From Bacteriovoracaceae bacterium (lineage in GTDB: Bacteria > Bdellovibrionota > Bacteriovoracia > Bacteriovoracales > Bacteriovoracaceae): a DNA stretch of 31,523 nt. The stretch covers positions 1 through 31,523 of the forward strand of contig JAGLCH010000335.1 in NCBI GenBank assembly GCA_023146355.1. The letters are read 5' to 3'. The notes below the pieces were generated by a model. The model was not told the DNA's origin. It was given only the letters and a program-made list of their open reading frames with translations, and made no database searches. Below, piece after piece: positions 16,486 to 23,908 of this stretch (position 1 is its first letter; the number at the start of each line of letters is the position of its first letter). The translations under genes were made by a program, and so were the position numbers.

Positions 16486-18662
16486 TGATAGGGCCAAACT
16501 TTGCAGAAATAGATTTTGGCAGCGATAAATTCGAAGTTCCAACTTATGAGGAATGGTCGAAAAATATCGAAGAGAAAACCGGAAAGAAGGCCGTGGATTT
16601 TGTCTATGAGACAATGGAAAAAATCAACGTCAAGCCTCTTTATACTGCTGTCGATACTCAAGACATGGAGCATACTGACTATCAGGCGGGGATTCCTCCC
16701 TTTCTACGAGGTCCTTACGCTACCATGTACGTTTTCCGTCCTTGGACAGTGAGACAATACGCAGGTTTCTCAACTGCAGAAGAGTCAAACGCATTTTATA
16801 GAAGAAACCTCGCTGCTGGTCAGAAAGGTCTTTCAGTTGCTTTTGATCTTGCCACTCATCGTGGATACGATTCAGACCACGAGCGTGTTGTCGGTGATGT
16901 TGGAAAGGCCGGAGTTGCGATCGATTCAATTCTCGACATGGAGGTACTATTTAAGAGTATTCCTCTTGATAAGGTATCTGTTTCGATGACTATGAATGGT
17001 GCTGTTTTACCTATTCTTGCTTTTTATATTGTTGCTGCTTTAGAGCAGGGGTCAAAGCTTGAAGAGCTTGCGGGAACTATTCAAAATGATATTTTAAAAG
17101 AGTATATGGTTAGAAATACTTATATCTACCCACCAACTCCTTCAATGAAAATGATTGCAGATATCTTTGAATACACGTCAAAGTTTATGCCAAAGTTTAA
17201 TTCAATTTCAATTTCTGGATACCATATGCAGGAGGCCGGAGCTACCGCTGACCTTGAGATGGCATACACTCTTGCTGATGGCCGTGACTATATACGTGCC
17301 GGTATTGCCGCTGGAATTGATATTGATGCTTTTGCTCCAAGACTTTCATTCTTTTGGGCACAAGGAAAAAATCACTTCATGGAAGTTGCTAAGATGCGTG
17401 CAGCACGTGTTCTATGGTCTAAAATTGTTAATGAATTTAAGCCTAAGAATGTTAAATCTCTCGCCCTTAGAACTCACTCTCAAACCTCCGGTTGGAGTCT
17501 AACTGAGCAGGACCCATTTAATAATGTCGCAAGAACTTGTATCGAAGGAATGTCGGCAGTTCTTGGGCATACTCAATCCCTCCATACAAATGCACTTGAT
17601 GAGGCCATTGCTCTGCCTACTGAGTTTTCTGCGCGTATCGCTAGAAACACTCAACTTTTCCTTCAGGAAGAAACAGGGATTTGTAATGTTATAGACCCAT
17701 GGGGAGGATCATATTACCTTGAAGCTCTAACTGAATCTCTGATTCAAAAAGGCTGGGATCACCTTGAGGAAGTTGATCGTCTAGGTGGAATGCCTAAGGC
17801 AATTGAGTCCGGACTTCCCAAAATGAGAATTGAAGAAGCTGCCGCGAGAAGACAAGCAAGAATTGACTCTGGCCGCGAGACCATTGTTGGAGTTAATAAG
17901 CACCGCCTAGAAAAAGAAGATCCTCTTGAGATTTTAGATGTTGATAACTCTGCAGTTCGTCTTTCACAGATCGAACGTCTTAATAAGCTTCGTGCAGAAA
18001 GAGATAATACAAAGGTAAAAGCGGCGCTTGTTGCTATTACTAAATCGTGTGAAACAGGGGAAGGAAATCTTCTTGCACTAGCTGTTGAAGCTGCAAAAGA
18101 AAGAGCAAGTCTCGGAGAGATTTCTGATGCCTGTGAAGAAATTTTCGGGAGACATCAAGCTGTGATTAGATCAATTTCTGGAGTTTATTCATCTGAGTTT
18201 GGTAAAGTCGATGAGATAAAAGAAGTGCAGGCACTATGTGACGTTTTTGAAAAAGAAGAGGGACGTCGTCCCCGTATCATGGTTGCTAAGATGGGGCAGG
18301 ACGGTCACGATCGTGGAGCAAAAGTTGTATCAACGGCCTATGCTGATATGGGATTCGATGTTGATGTTGGGCCACTTTTTCAAACTCCTGAAGAAACAGC
18401 TCGGCAGGCAGTTGAAAATGACTGTCATATCGTTGCCATGAGTTCACTCGCAGCGGGACATAAGACTCTTCTTCCTACTTTAGTCGCAGAGCTTAAAAAA
18501 CTTAATCGTGAAGATATGGTTGTGATCTGTGGTGGTGTTATTCCAGCGCAAGATTATGATTTCCTTTACGAGCAAGGGGCCGATGCAATCTTTGGACCTG
18601 GAACTGTTATTACACATTCTGCGAAGAAGATTATTGGAATACTTAAGGAGAGAATGGCATAA
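16485..18662 (+). CDS. mutB: Methylmalonyl-CoA mutase large (alpha, catalytic) subunit
   Basis: Catalytic subunit with adenosylcobalamin (725 aa, normal length). The N-terminal substrate barrel includes the CoA channel segment PYATMYVFRPWTVRQYAGFS with the conserved Tyr, then FDLATHRGYDSDH, the AGATADLEMAYTLADG segment and RTHSQTSGWSLTEQDP. The C-terminal B12-binding domain carries DGHDRG (about residues 606-611), whose His is the lower cobalt ligand, followed by GPLFQTPEE and the SSLAAGH segment. The ATG overlaps the mutA stop. The downstream meaB gene begins four bases after this stop. No epimerase (mce) or propionyl-CoA carboxylase genes are in view, so the rest of the pathway must lie elsewhere. 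The motifs fix the function with high certainty. Confidence 0.96.
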   Translation: MIGPNFAEIDFGSDKFEVPTYEEWSKNIEEKTGKKAVDFVYETMEKINVKPLYTAVDTQDMEHTDYQAGIPPFLRGPYATMYVFRPWTVRQYAGFSTAEESNAFYRRNLAAGQKGLSVAFDLATHRGYDSDHERVVGDVGKAGVAIDSILDMEVLFKSIPLDKVSVSMTMNGAVLPILAFYIVAALEQGSKLEELAGTIQNDILKEYMVRNTYIYPPTPSMKMIADIFEYTSKFMPKFNSISISGYHMQEAGATADLEMAYTLADGRDYIRAGIAAGIDIDAFAPRLSFFWAQGKNHFMEVAKMRAARVLWSKIVNEFKPKNVKSLALRTHSQTSGWSLTEQDPFNNVARTCIEGMSAVLGHTQSLHTNALDEAIALPTEFSARIARNTQLFLQEETGICNVIDPWGGSYYLEALTESLIQKGWDHLEEVDRLGGMPKAIESGLPKMRIEEAAARRQARIDSGRETIVGVNKHRLEKEDPLEILDVDNSAVRLSQIERLNKLRAERDNTKVKAALVAITKSCETGEGNLLALAVEAAKERASLGEISDACEEIFGRHQAVIRSISGVYSSEFGKVDEIKEVQALCDVFEKEEGRRPRIMVAKMGQDGHDRGAKVVSTAYADMGFDVDVGPLFQTPEETARQAVENDCHIVAMSSLAAGHKTLLPTLVAELKKLNREDMVVICGGVIPAQDYDFLYEQGADAIFGPGTVITHSAKKIIGILKERMA

Positions 18663-18666
18663 CATT

Positions 18667-19827
18667 ATGTCTGATACAAAAGATAAAAAAAATAAGTCAA
18701 GGCCTAACCTTAAGCGTCCAGAGTGGGCGCCTAAGGATGCTGGCAATGAATTTGCTTCTAATGTGATGGAGGGAGTAACTGGCGGCCATGATGGAATGCC
18801 TGGGAGTCCTGGGTTCACTAGTGCCGTTAAGCGTACTCCTGTCAAAAGGATTGTTCTCTCTACTCAGGATTATATTGACGGTATTCTTGCCGGCAATCGC
18901 ACAATCCTAGCTCGCGCCATAACTTTAATAGAGAGTAATGCTGTGAAACATCAGAAAATAGCGCGTGATGTTTTAACTCAGCTCTTACCCTATGCAGGAA
19001 AGTCTCTTCGAATTGGATTTACCGGAGTTCCTGGAGCGGGTAAAAGTTCTACGATTGAAACCCTAGGACACCATCTTTGTGAGAAGGGATTTAAGGTTGC
19101 GGTTCTTGCGGTTGATCCTAGTTCAACTGTAACCCGTGGTAGTGTGCTTGGGGATAAAACGAGAATGGAGAAAGTCTCCAATCACAAAAATGCCTTTGTT
19201 CGTCCTAGCCCTTCAAGTGGGACACTAGGTGGTGTAACTAGAAAAACTCGCGAAACAATTCTTTTATGTGAAGCTTTTGGTTTTGAGACTATTTTTATTG
19301 AAACTGTTGGAGTAGGGCAAAGTGAAACTTCTGTTCGCTCGATGGTTGATTTTTTCCTTCTTATCTTAGTTGGCGGTGCTGGCGATGAATTGCAGGGAAT
19401 AAAAAAAGGTGTAGTGGAGCTCGCTGATGCCATTGCTATCAATAAGGCAGATGGAGATAATATTCATCGCGCAGGCCTTGCTCGCTTAGAATATTCAAAA
19501 GCACTTCACTATCTAACGCCTGTTTCTGAAGGGTGGAGGCCAGATGCATATACTATTTCTGCACTCACAGGTGATGGAATTGATGAGCTCTGGGGTATAA
19601 TTAAAGATTTTGAAACTCAGCTTAAGAGTTCAGGAGCTTTTGATAAGAGACGCTCTATTCAGCGACTTGAGTGGGTAATGTCTATGGTTGAATCAGAACT
19701 AATTGATCGTTTTTACAATTCCTCTGAAGTTGCTTCAATATTTCCAGACATCAAAGAAAAAATTCTAGGTGGTGAAGTTGTTGCCGCAGAAGCAGCAGAA
19801 ACTCTACTCGATAAATTCTATAAATAA
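18667..19827 (+). CDS. meaB: MeaB/ArgK-type G3E GTPase, methylmalonyl-CoA mutase chaperone
   Basis: GTPase that gates cofactor loading into, and protects, the methylmalonyl-CoA mutase. In the 386-aa form it shows Walker A GVPGAGKSS (about 121-129), VDPSS, the switch region RPSPSSGTLGG, ETVGVGQSE, and the guanine-specificity motif NKAD. The C-terminal part, with a dimerisation arm, is present. Before the core (which begins near DYIDGILAGNRTILARA) lies an N-terminal extension of about 65 basic and Gly/Pro-rich residues; it is longer than in the E. coli and Methylorubrum proteins as I recall them. I placed the start at the ATG 18667, four bases after mutB. The frame is open from 18529 but that overlaps mutB extensively. 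The gene order mutA-mutB-meaB supports the assignment. Confidence 0.93.
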   Translation: MSDTKDKKNKSRPNLKRPEWAPKDAGNEFASNVMEGVTGGHDGMPGSPGFTSAVKRTPVKRIVLSTQDYIDGILAGNRTILARAITLIESNAVKHQKIARDVLTQLLPYAGKSLRIGFTGVPGAGKSSTIETLGHHLCEKGFKVAVLAVDPSSTVTRGSVLGDKTRMEKVSNHKNAFVRPSPSSGTLGGVTRKTRETILLCEAFGFETIFIETVGVGQSETSVRSMVDFFLLILVGGAGDELQGIKKGVVELADAIAINKADGDNIHRAGLARLEYSKALHYLTPVSEGWRPDAYTISALTGDGIDELWGIIKDFETQLKSSGAFDKRRSIQRLEWVMSMVESELIDRFYNSSEVASIFPDIKEKILGGEVVAAEAAETLLDKFYK

Positions 19828-19850
19828 TTTTTTGATGGTGGGGAATGTCT

Positions 19851-19856
19851 TATAAT
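19851..19856 (+). promoter_or_regulatory. Possible -10 box of the PilZ gene
   Basis: A perfect TATAAT in the 80-base gap after meaB. The -35 region is only a T-run (TTTTTTG, 19828-19834) with no good match. If used, the leader would be about 45 bases before the GTG at 19908. Confidence 0.35.
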
Positions 19857-19907
19857 AGAAAGACAGATGTGCTTATGAATAATAGAAGTAGTAGTTAGGA
19901 GAAGCTT

Positions 19908-20573
19908 GTGAATGATTTCCTTATCAATGATCTTGAAATTATACAAATTTTTAAGACGCTTTTAAATAGTGGCCAAAAAGTGTGGTTGTGGCAAAACCCT
20001 AAAGATAAAGGGGGGAGTCGCCATGCTCATTATGCTGTTGTAAAGCGGTATGATGTTATTGATAAGTACATTGAGGTGAGGCCAATCGAGGGTGCTCAGT
20101 TTCGCTTTACGTTCGATACTCCAGTATTTCTTATGTCCGAAGGCTGTGATGTTGCTTTTCAACTTAAGATTAGAAAGTTTGAACCCCTTTTTATTGCCTT
20201 TGAAACTCCACAAAAAATGAAAATAGTTAGTGGTGACTTTAAACGGGGCCTTCAGATTGTTGAGAAAGAAGATGAAGAAAAGTTTTCCCATATGCGAACT
20301 GCCCCCAGAAAATCTGCTGCCGAGCAAAGATCAATTGGAATAACAAAAGGCGAGAGCGAGAGAAATACCATATATTATTTCCTTTATGACATTAGCTCGG
20401 GGGGGATGGGTTTTTTAACTGATGACCCGGGTGAGTTTACAATAGGAGATTTTGTAGTCGCCCACGCCATAGATGGTAACCCCTTGCCTAAGGCCTTGCG
20501 CGGTAAGGTTGTAGCTATCCGAAATATGGAGGAGTCACTGTCCTTTAAAGTTGGCGTCACTTTTACTCGATAA
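19908..20573 (+). CDS. PilZ-domain protein (c-di-GMP receptor candidate)
   Basis: A 221-aa protein with a C-terminal PilZ domain (about residues 125-221). The Arg motif RTAPR lies before it and DISSGGMG gives the D/N-x-S-x-x-G motif; together these bind c-di-GMP in the family. A closing strand FKVGVTF is also typical. The N-terminal 110 residues form a separate domain, probably beta-rich, which may be a YcgR-like N-terminal half, though I could not confirm it. The start is GTG at 19908 with AGGAG six bases upstream. A motility or surface-behaviour role fits the FliA-like promoter found just downstream and the diguanylate cyclase gene some 6 kb away, but the specific target is unknown. Confidence 0.75.
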   Translation: MNDFLINDLEIIQIFKTLLNSGQKVWLWQNPKDKGGSRHAHYAVVKRYDVIDKYIEVRPIEGAQFRFTFDTPVFLMSEGCDVAFQLKIRKFEPLFIAFETPQKMKIVSGDFKRGLQIVEKEDEEKFSHMRTAPRKSAAEQRSIGITKGESERNTIYYFLYDISSGGMGFLTDDPGEFTIGDFVVAHAIDGNPLPKALRGKVVAIRNMEESLSFKVGVTFTR

Positions 20574-20579
20574 AAACAC

Positions 20580-20607
20580 TCAAGTAAGTCCATTCATTTG
20601 CCGATAA
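20580..20607 (+). promoter_or_regulatory. FliA (sigma28)-like promoter of the 95-aa gene
   Basis: Perfect GCCGATAA -10 box at 20600-20607, preceded by TCAAGTAA at 20580-20587 (five of eight matches to TAAAGTTT, spacer 12 rather than 11). Transcription would begin near 20614, followed by AGGAGG (20622-20627) and the ATG at 20632. The short ordered layout supports a real promoter for a flagellar-type regulon. Confidence 0.5.
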
Positions 20608-20631
20608 ATTCTAGGTAAGCTAGGAGGAAAT

Positions 20632-20919
20632 ATGGCGAGCAGTTTATCAGTAGGTCAAATTTTACACGGACAATCAAAGCAGGGGCGAGAACTGGCAGAA
20701 CTTCGCAAAGAGCTCTCACAGGTCAGTCGCAATCAGGTTCTCGAAAGTGAAATCGGTCGACTCAATCAATCACCATACGTACAGGATCGTCCATACCATA
20801 AAATAGCAACACTCAAAGGTGGCCAGGATGAGCTCAACTGGAAAACCGAAGAGGTTATTGGGGACCAAACTTCAAACTCCTTAACTGAACATAATTTAAA
20901 GAAACTTGATATTATTTGA
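20632..20919 (+). CDS. Small hypothetical protein, possibly in a flagellar regulon
   Basis: A 95-aa protein I do not recognise. It has no signal peptide or membrane segment. The N-terminal half (about 15-50) is rich in Gln, Glu, Leu and Arg and looks helical, with heptad-like spacing (RELAELRKELSQV). The C-terminal half is polar. A strong AGGAGG ribosome site five bases before the ATG makes it a convincing gene. Its promoter resembles the FliA consensus and it follows the PilZ gene, so a role in motility or in late flagellar gene expression is plausible. An anti-sigma factor FlgM-like role is possible by size and regulon, but the sequence does not show the FlgM motif clearly. Confidence 0.65.
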   Translation: MASSLSVGQILHGQSKQGRELAELRKELSQVSRNQVLESEIGRLNQSPYVQDRPYHKIATLKGGQDELNWKTEEVIGDQTSNSLTEHNLKKLDII

Positions 20920-21072
20920 CACTTCGCACTGCTTTTGTGGTGCCATTTGTCTCCATGATGTCGTTTTGCACCGGTCCCTCTACGCGCTTTCAGTTGCTTA
21001 TGGCCCATTCCTAGGGAAGGTTTACGGCACAGATTTTGCTTATAAATAAAAGGTACAATCTAAGGGGTTCTT

Positions 21073-21252
21073 ATGAAAAAGCTGATGCTTTTATTATTAT
21101 TTTTGATTTTTGGGCTTCACGCCTACGGCGCAGTTACTGCTAATTTTGACGTGAAACCTATCTCTAAGAAGGAGCCGGTAATGGATGGCGGCTCTGGTGG
21201 TGGTCCGATTCCTGGTTCAGGTGGAAAACCATTTAAAATGCCGAAAGATTAA
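21073..21252 (+). CDS. Small secreted Gly-rich peptide (59 aa)
   Basis: A short gene coding for 59 residues. The first 20 are a textbook signal peptide: MKK, a Leu/Phe-rich core (LMLLLLFLIFGL) and an AYG-A or YGA-V cleavage site. The mature part is about 39 residues and ends in a Gly/Pro/Ser stretch (DGGSGGGPIPGSGGKPF) followed by KMPKD. AAGGGG lies six bases before the ATG and a strong terminator follows eight bases after the stop, which supports a real transcription unit. It has no Cys and no recognised domain. Function unknown; it could be a secreted peptide or an envelope-associated linker protein. Confidence 0.7.
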   Translation: MKKLMLLLLFLIFGLHAYGAVTANFDVKPISKKEPVMDGGSGGGPIPGSGGKPFKMPKD

Positions 21253-21259
21253 AAGTAAA

Positions 21260-21286
21260 AAGGCCACTGATTAGTGGCCTTCTTTT
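21260..21286. terminator. Bidirectional intrinsic terminator
   Basis: Perfect 9-bp stem AAGGCCACT / AGTGGCCTT with loop GATT (21260-21281). It is followed by CTTTT on the plus strand and by a T-run on the minus strand (the AAAA before the stem). It sits between the convergent 59-aa and 63-aa genes and can end both. Confidence 0.85.
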
Positions 21287-21476
21287 ATGCAACTTTACTT
21301 TGAAAGTTGCAAAATCTTAGAGATATCGTTTTCATCTCTTTTTTTGTGCACTCAATTTCAATTTCCCAGAATCGCTTATCCTCAGCAAGTTTCGATGTCT
21401 TTTGCTGTTTTTCAAATTTGTGAACATTAAACTCTAGGGCCTGATACTCCTTGATTAGCACTTTCTTGTCTTTCAT
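21285..21476 (-). CDS. Small charged helical protein (63 aa)
   Basis: A 63-aa frame rich in Lys and Glu, with a predicted amphipathic or coiled-coil helix over most of its length (KEYQALEFNVHKFEKQQKTSK and onward) and one Cys pair (C44, C56). The ATG at 21476 has AAGGTG six bases upstream, and the stop falls at the edge of a bidirectional terminator. These two features make coding likely. No family is recognised. The last residues (RFCNFQSKV) come from a self-complementary stretch (GCAACTTT/AAAGTTGC, 21289-21310), which may add to termination. Confidence 0.55.
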   Translation of the reverse strand: MKDKKVLIKEYQALEFNVHKFEKQQKTSKLAEDKRFWEIEIECTKKEMKTISLRFCNFQSKVA

Positions 21477-21549
21477 AGAACACCTTGTTTTACGTTATAC
21501 ATAGTAACTATTCGGTAGGATTATCAAAATACTTGAGCGAAGGTGTCGG

Positions 21550-22722
21550 CTATAATCCACAGATTCGGACAAACATCTCTGTTCCGATTAGAAGTGAATC
21601 GTCATCAAGGTCAAACTTGGAATGGTGTTGTGGGTAGATAATTCCCTTTTCCTCATTTCCAGCGCCCACAAAGAAGTAACATGCTGGGAGCTCATTAGCA
21701 TAATATGAAAAGTCTTCAGCGCCCATCGTATAGGCCTCTCCGACCAAACTATCACCCACTAAATTCTTGGCAATTTTAAGGACATTTTCAGTGCGCTGGT
21801 GGTCATTAACAAGAGTGATATAAGCGCCTTCATGTACAACTTCAAGCTCTCCCTGACAGTTAAATGCCTGGCAAGTTCCTTTAAGAACTTCATCAATCCT
21901 TTTTACAAGCAGCGCCTTATCCTCGTCACTCATTGAGCGGATAGTTCCTCGAAGCCTTACCTCTGGCGCAATAACATTGGGTGCAGAGCCACCTTCGATG
22001 GTGCCAAAAGTTATAACAGAAGAGGAGAAGGGACTAGTATTTCGGGCAACAATTGTTTGGATACTACTTATAAATTGAGCTGCCACCACAATCGAATCGA
22101 TTCCCTGATGGGGCATGGCACCGTGCCCTGACTTTCCTGTTATGGTGACTTTAATTTCGTTATTAGTGGCCATTATAGGCCCAGATTTTGTTCTGATTTC
22201 ACCTGTGGGATAGGCCCCCCAAAGGTGGAGCCCATAGATCTCTTCTACTGATGGGTTCTTAAGGCAACCCTCAGAAATCATTCTCTCTGCGCCACCAATA
22301 TTTTCTTCTGCTGGCTGAAATATAAGACGAACACTCCCTTTAAGAGAGCTTTTACTCTGATTGATCAGCTTCGCTGCAAATAGCAAAATGGCCATGTGTC
22401 CGTCGTGACCACAGGCGTGCATTACACCGTCTTTTACAGAGCTAAAAGCAGCACCCGTTTTTTCAGTCACAGGTAGGGCATCCATATCAGCTCGCAAAGC
22501 GATCACTTTCCCCTTTTTAGCACCGTGTATTGTTCCGATCACCCCAGTTGTGCCCATTTCTTTGCACTCAATCCCTTCTTTTTTTAGAAAGTTGAGGATA
22601 TAGGCCTGTGTTTCGTATTCTTTTGCACTTAATTCAGGATGTTGGTGTAAATAATGGCGACAGGCCACAAGTTGAGGTTTGAGATTAATAAGCTCTGGGC
22701 GAATGTTGTCATTATAATTCAT
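21550..22722 (-). CDS. M20-family amidohydrolase (M20D type)
   Basis: Metal-dependent amidohydrolase of the hippurate/IAA-amino-acid hydrolase and N-acyl-diaminopimelate deacetylase group (390 aa, usual length). Visible features: RHYLHQHPELS near the N-terminus; RADMDALPV; the metal-binding ACGHDGH; PAEE with the catalytic Glu; GLHLW; the dimerisation lid domain (about 185-300) with SGHGAMPHQG; and near the C-terminus MGAEDFSYY and a late HHSKFD. No signal peptide is seen, so it is cytoplasmic. I use the ATG at 22722; a TTG at 22725 is one codon further up, and AGGGGA lies about eight bases before the ATG. The natural substrate (N-acyl amino acid, peptide or diaminopimelate derivative) cannot be told from motifs. 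It diverges from the 97-aa gene across a 170-base region containing an inverted repeat. Confidence 0.9.
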   Translation of the reverse strand: MNYNDNIRPELINLKPQLVACRHYLHQHPELSAKEYETQAYILNFLKKEGIECKEMGTTGVIGTIHGAKKGKVIALRADMDALPVTEKTGAAFSSVKDGVMHACGHDGHMAILLFAAKLINQSKSSLKGSVRLIFQPAEENIGGAERMISEGCLKNPSVEEIYGLHLWGAYPTGEIRTKSGPIMATNNEIKVTITGKSGHGAMPHQGIDSIVVAAQFISSIQTIVARNTSPFSSSVITFGTIEGGSAPNVIAPEVRLRGTIRSMSDEDKALLVKRIDEVLKGTCQAFNCQGELEVVHEGAYITLVNDHQRTENVLKIAKNLVGDSLVGEAYTMGAEDFSYYANELPACYFFVGAGNEEKGIIYPQHHSKFDLDDDSLLIGTEMFVRICGL

Positions 22723-22788
22723 CAATTATTCCCCTATGTCGTAAAAAAAATAGACAAGTCTGTGGATGTTGATCACTTTGTACAATTC

Positions 22789-22836
22789 TAACATGCTAAA
22801 AATAGGTGTGTCATCCCTTCGAGTTTTGGCATGTTA
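22789..22836. repeat. Inverted repeat in divergent intergenic region
   Basis: TAACATGCTAAAA (22789-22801) and TTTTGGCATGTTA (22824-22836) are inverted copies, 12 of 13 matching with the remaining pair G-U in RNA, separated by 22 bases. It lies between the divergent amidohydrolase and 97-aa genes. It could be an operator for a dimeric regulator or a leader hairpin; no regulator gene is adjacent. Confidence 0.5.
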
Positions 22837-22892
22837 CGTGCATTTACTAATTTTGTAATAATTCACTTCTCTTATGAAGTTATGAGGTATTT

Positions 22893-23186
22893 ATGTACAA
22901 CAATTCTAATCAAAATGTGATCTCACTTTCTTCTGGTAAGGCCTTGCCTGTTGGTTCATATGATGATCCACTTCAAGAGCTTCTCCATGAGTTTGATGGG
23001 CAAGCAGTTGAAGCACAAACTCATGTTCATGACGATGTGTTACCAACAACTATTCGTCCTGACTTCAGTCTTATGAGTGAAGAGATGCTTTTAGACTATG
23101 TTGATCTTAAAATAAGCTCTCTCAAGGAAAATACGAGGCGAGTTCATTATTATACGTCTGAGATAGAACTTCATCATGATGTATAA
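22893..23186 (+). CDS. Hypothetical protein (97 aa)
   Basis: A 97-aa acidic protein without signal peptide, membrane segment or Cys. It contains a His-rich stretch (QTHVHDD near residue 46) and another at the end (ELHHDV). The central segment DPLQELLHEFDGQAVEAQ and the segment MSEEMLLDYVDLKISSLKE look helical. GAGGT is placed six bases before the ATG, and TAATAAT at 22856-22862 may be part of a promoter. I do not recognise the family. It ends five bases before the convergent sirtuin gene. Confidence 0.6.
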   Translation: MYNNSNQNVISLSSGKALPVGSYDDPLQELLHEFDGQAVEAQTHVHDDVLPTTIRPDFSLMSEEMLLDYVDLKISSLKENTRRVHYYTSEIELHHDV

Positions 23187-23191
23187 GTAGC

Positions 23192-23908
23192 TTAGACTCC
23201 TTTTAAAATGTAATTTACAAGTTCAGATACTTTTTCACCAGCATTACCAATCATATGTTGATCAAAGTGATTTGAAATTTCCGTGCCTTCAATATTTACT
23301 TCTATCGCTTGGGCCTTACCTATCGCTTTCACAAGCTGCACAAATCCCGCAGCAGGATAGACATTTCCAGAAGTTCCAATTGATATAAATAGATCACAAT
23401 CATTTAAAATTGATTCAATTTCATCCAGAAAGTATGGTGTCTCTCCAAACCAAACGATATCTGGCCGTAAGAGACCTATTTTTTTACAGCCTGGGCAGCG
23501 ATTTTTTTGGTCGAACTTATCTTTAACGTCAAAGGTATTATTGCAATTTATACATCGCATTTTAAGGAGTTCACCGTGCATGTGTAGAACATTAGTGCTC
23601 CCGGCCCTCTCGTGAAGGTCATCAATATTTTGTGTAATAATAGTCACTTTTCCATCGTATTCTTTCTCTAAAGCGGCAAGAGCAGTATGTGCTTTGTTTG
23701 GGGAAACCTCGTCACTCATTAGTTGTTCGCGCCTAAGATTATAAAAATCTAAAACGAGTTTGGGGTTCTTTGCAAAACCCAAAGGTGAGGCAACATCTTC
23801 AATTTTGTGATTTTCCCATAAACCATTTGAGTCTCGAAATGTTTTAATTCCCGATTCTTGTGAAATACCAGCACCAGTTAGTATAACAATATGATTTTTC
23901 TTTTCCAT
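23192..23908 (-). CDS. cobB: Sir2-family NAD-dependent protein deacylase (CobB-like)
   Basis: Removes acyl groups from protein lysines using NAD, releasing nicotinamide and O-acyl-ADP-ribose. The 238-aa protein shows GAGIS (12-16), FRDSNGLW, the deacylase-specific Y56-x-x-R59 (in FYNLRR), TQNIDDLHERAG, the catalytic His H111 in MHGELL, and four zinc-binding Cys (C119, C122, C138, C141). It also has PDIVWFGE and the IGTSGNVYPAAG cofactor site. The Tyr-Arg pair is the one that lets SIRT5 and CobB act on succinyl- and malonyl-lysine. Its start overlaps the stop of the EamA transporter gene by one base (TAATG), so the two are co-expressed. No acetyltransferase is next to it. Confidence 0.93.
   Translation of the reverse strand: MEKKNHIVILTGAGISQESGIKTFRDSNGLWENHKIEDVASPLGFAKNPKLVLDFYNLRREQLMSDEVSPNKAHTALAALEKEYDGKVTIITQNIDDLHERAGSTNVLHMHGELLKMRCINCNNTFDVKDKFDQKNRCPGCKKIGLLRPDIVWFGETPYFLDEIESILNDCDLFISIGTSGNVYPAAGFVQLVKAIGKAQAIEVNIEGTEISNHFDQHMIGNAGEKVSELVNYILKGV

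Noticed and set aside
18529..18666. Longer MeaB N-terminus
   Set aside because: It would overlap mutB by more than 130 bases; the ATG at 18667 directly after mutB fits the operon.
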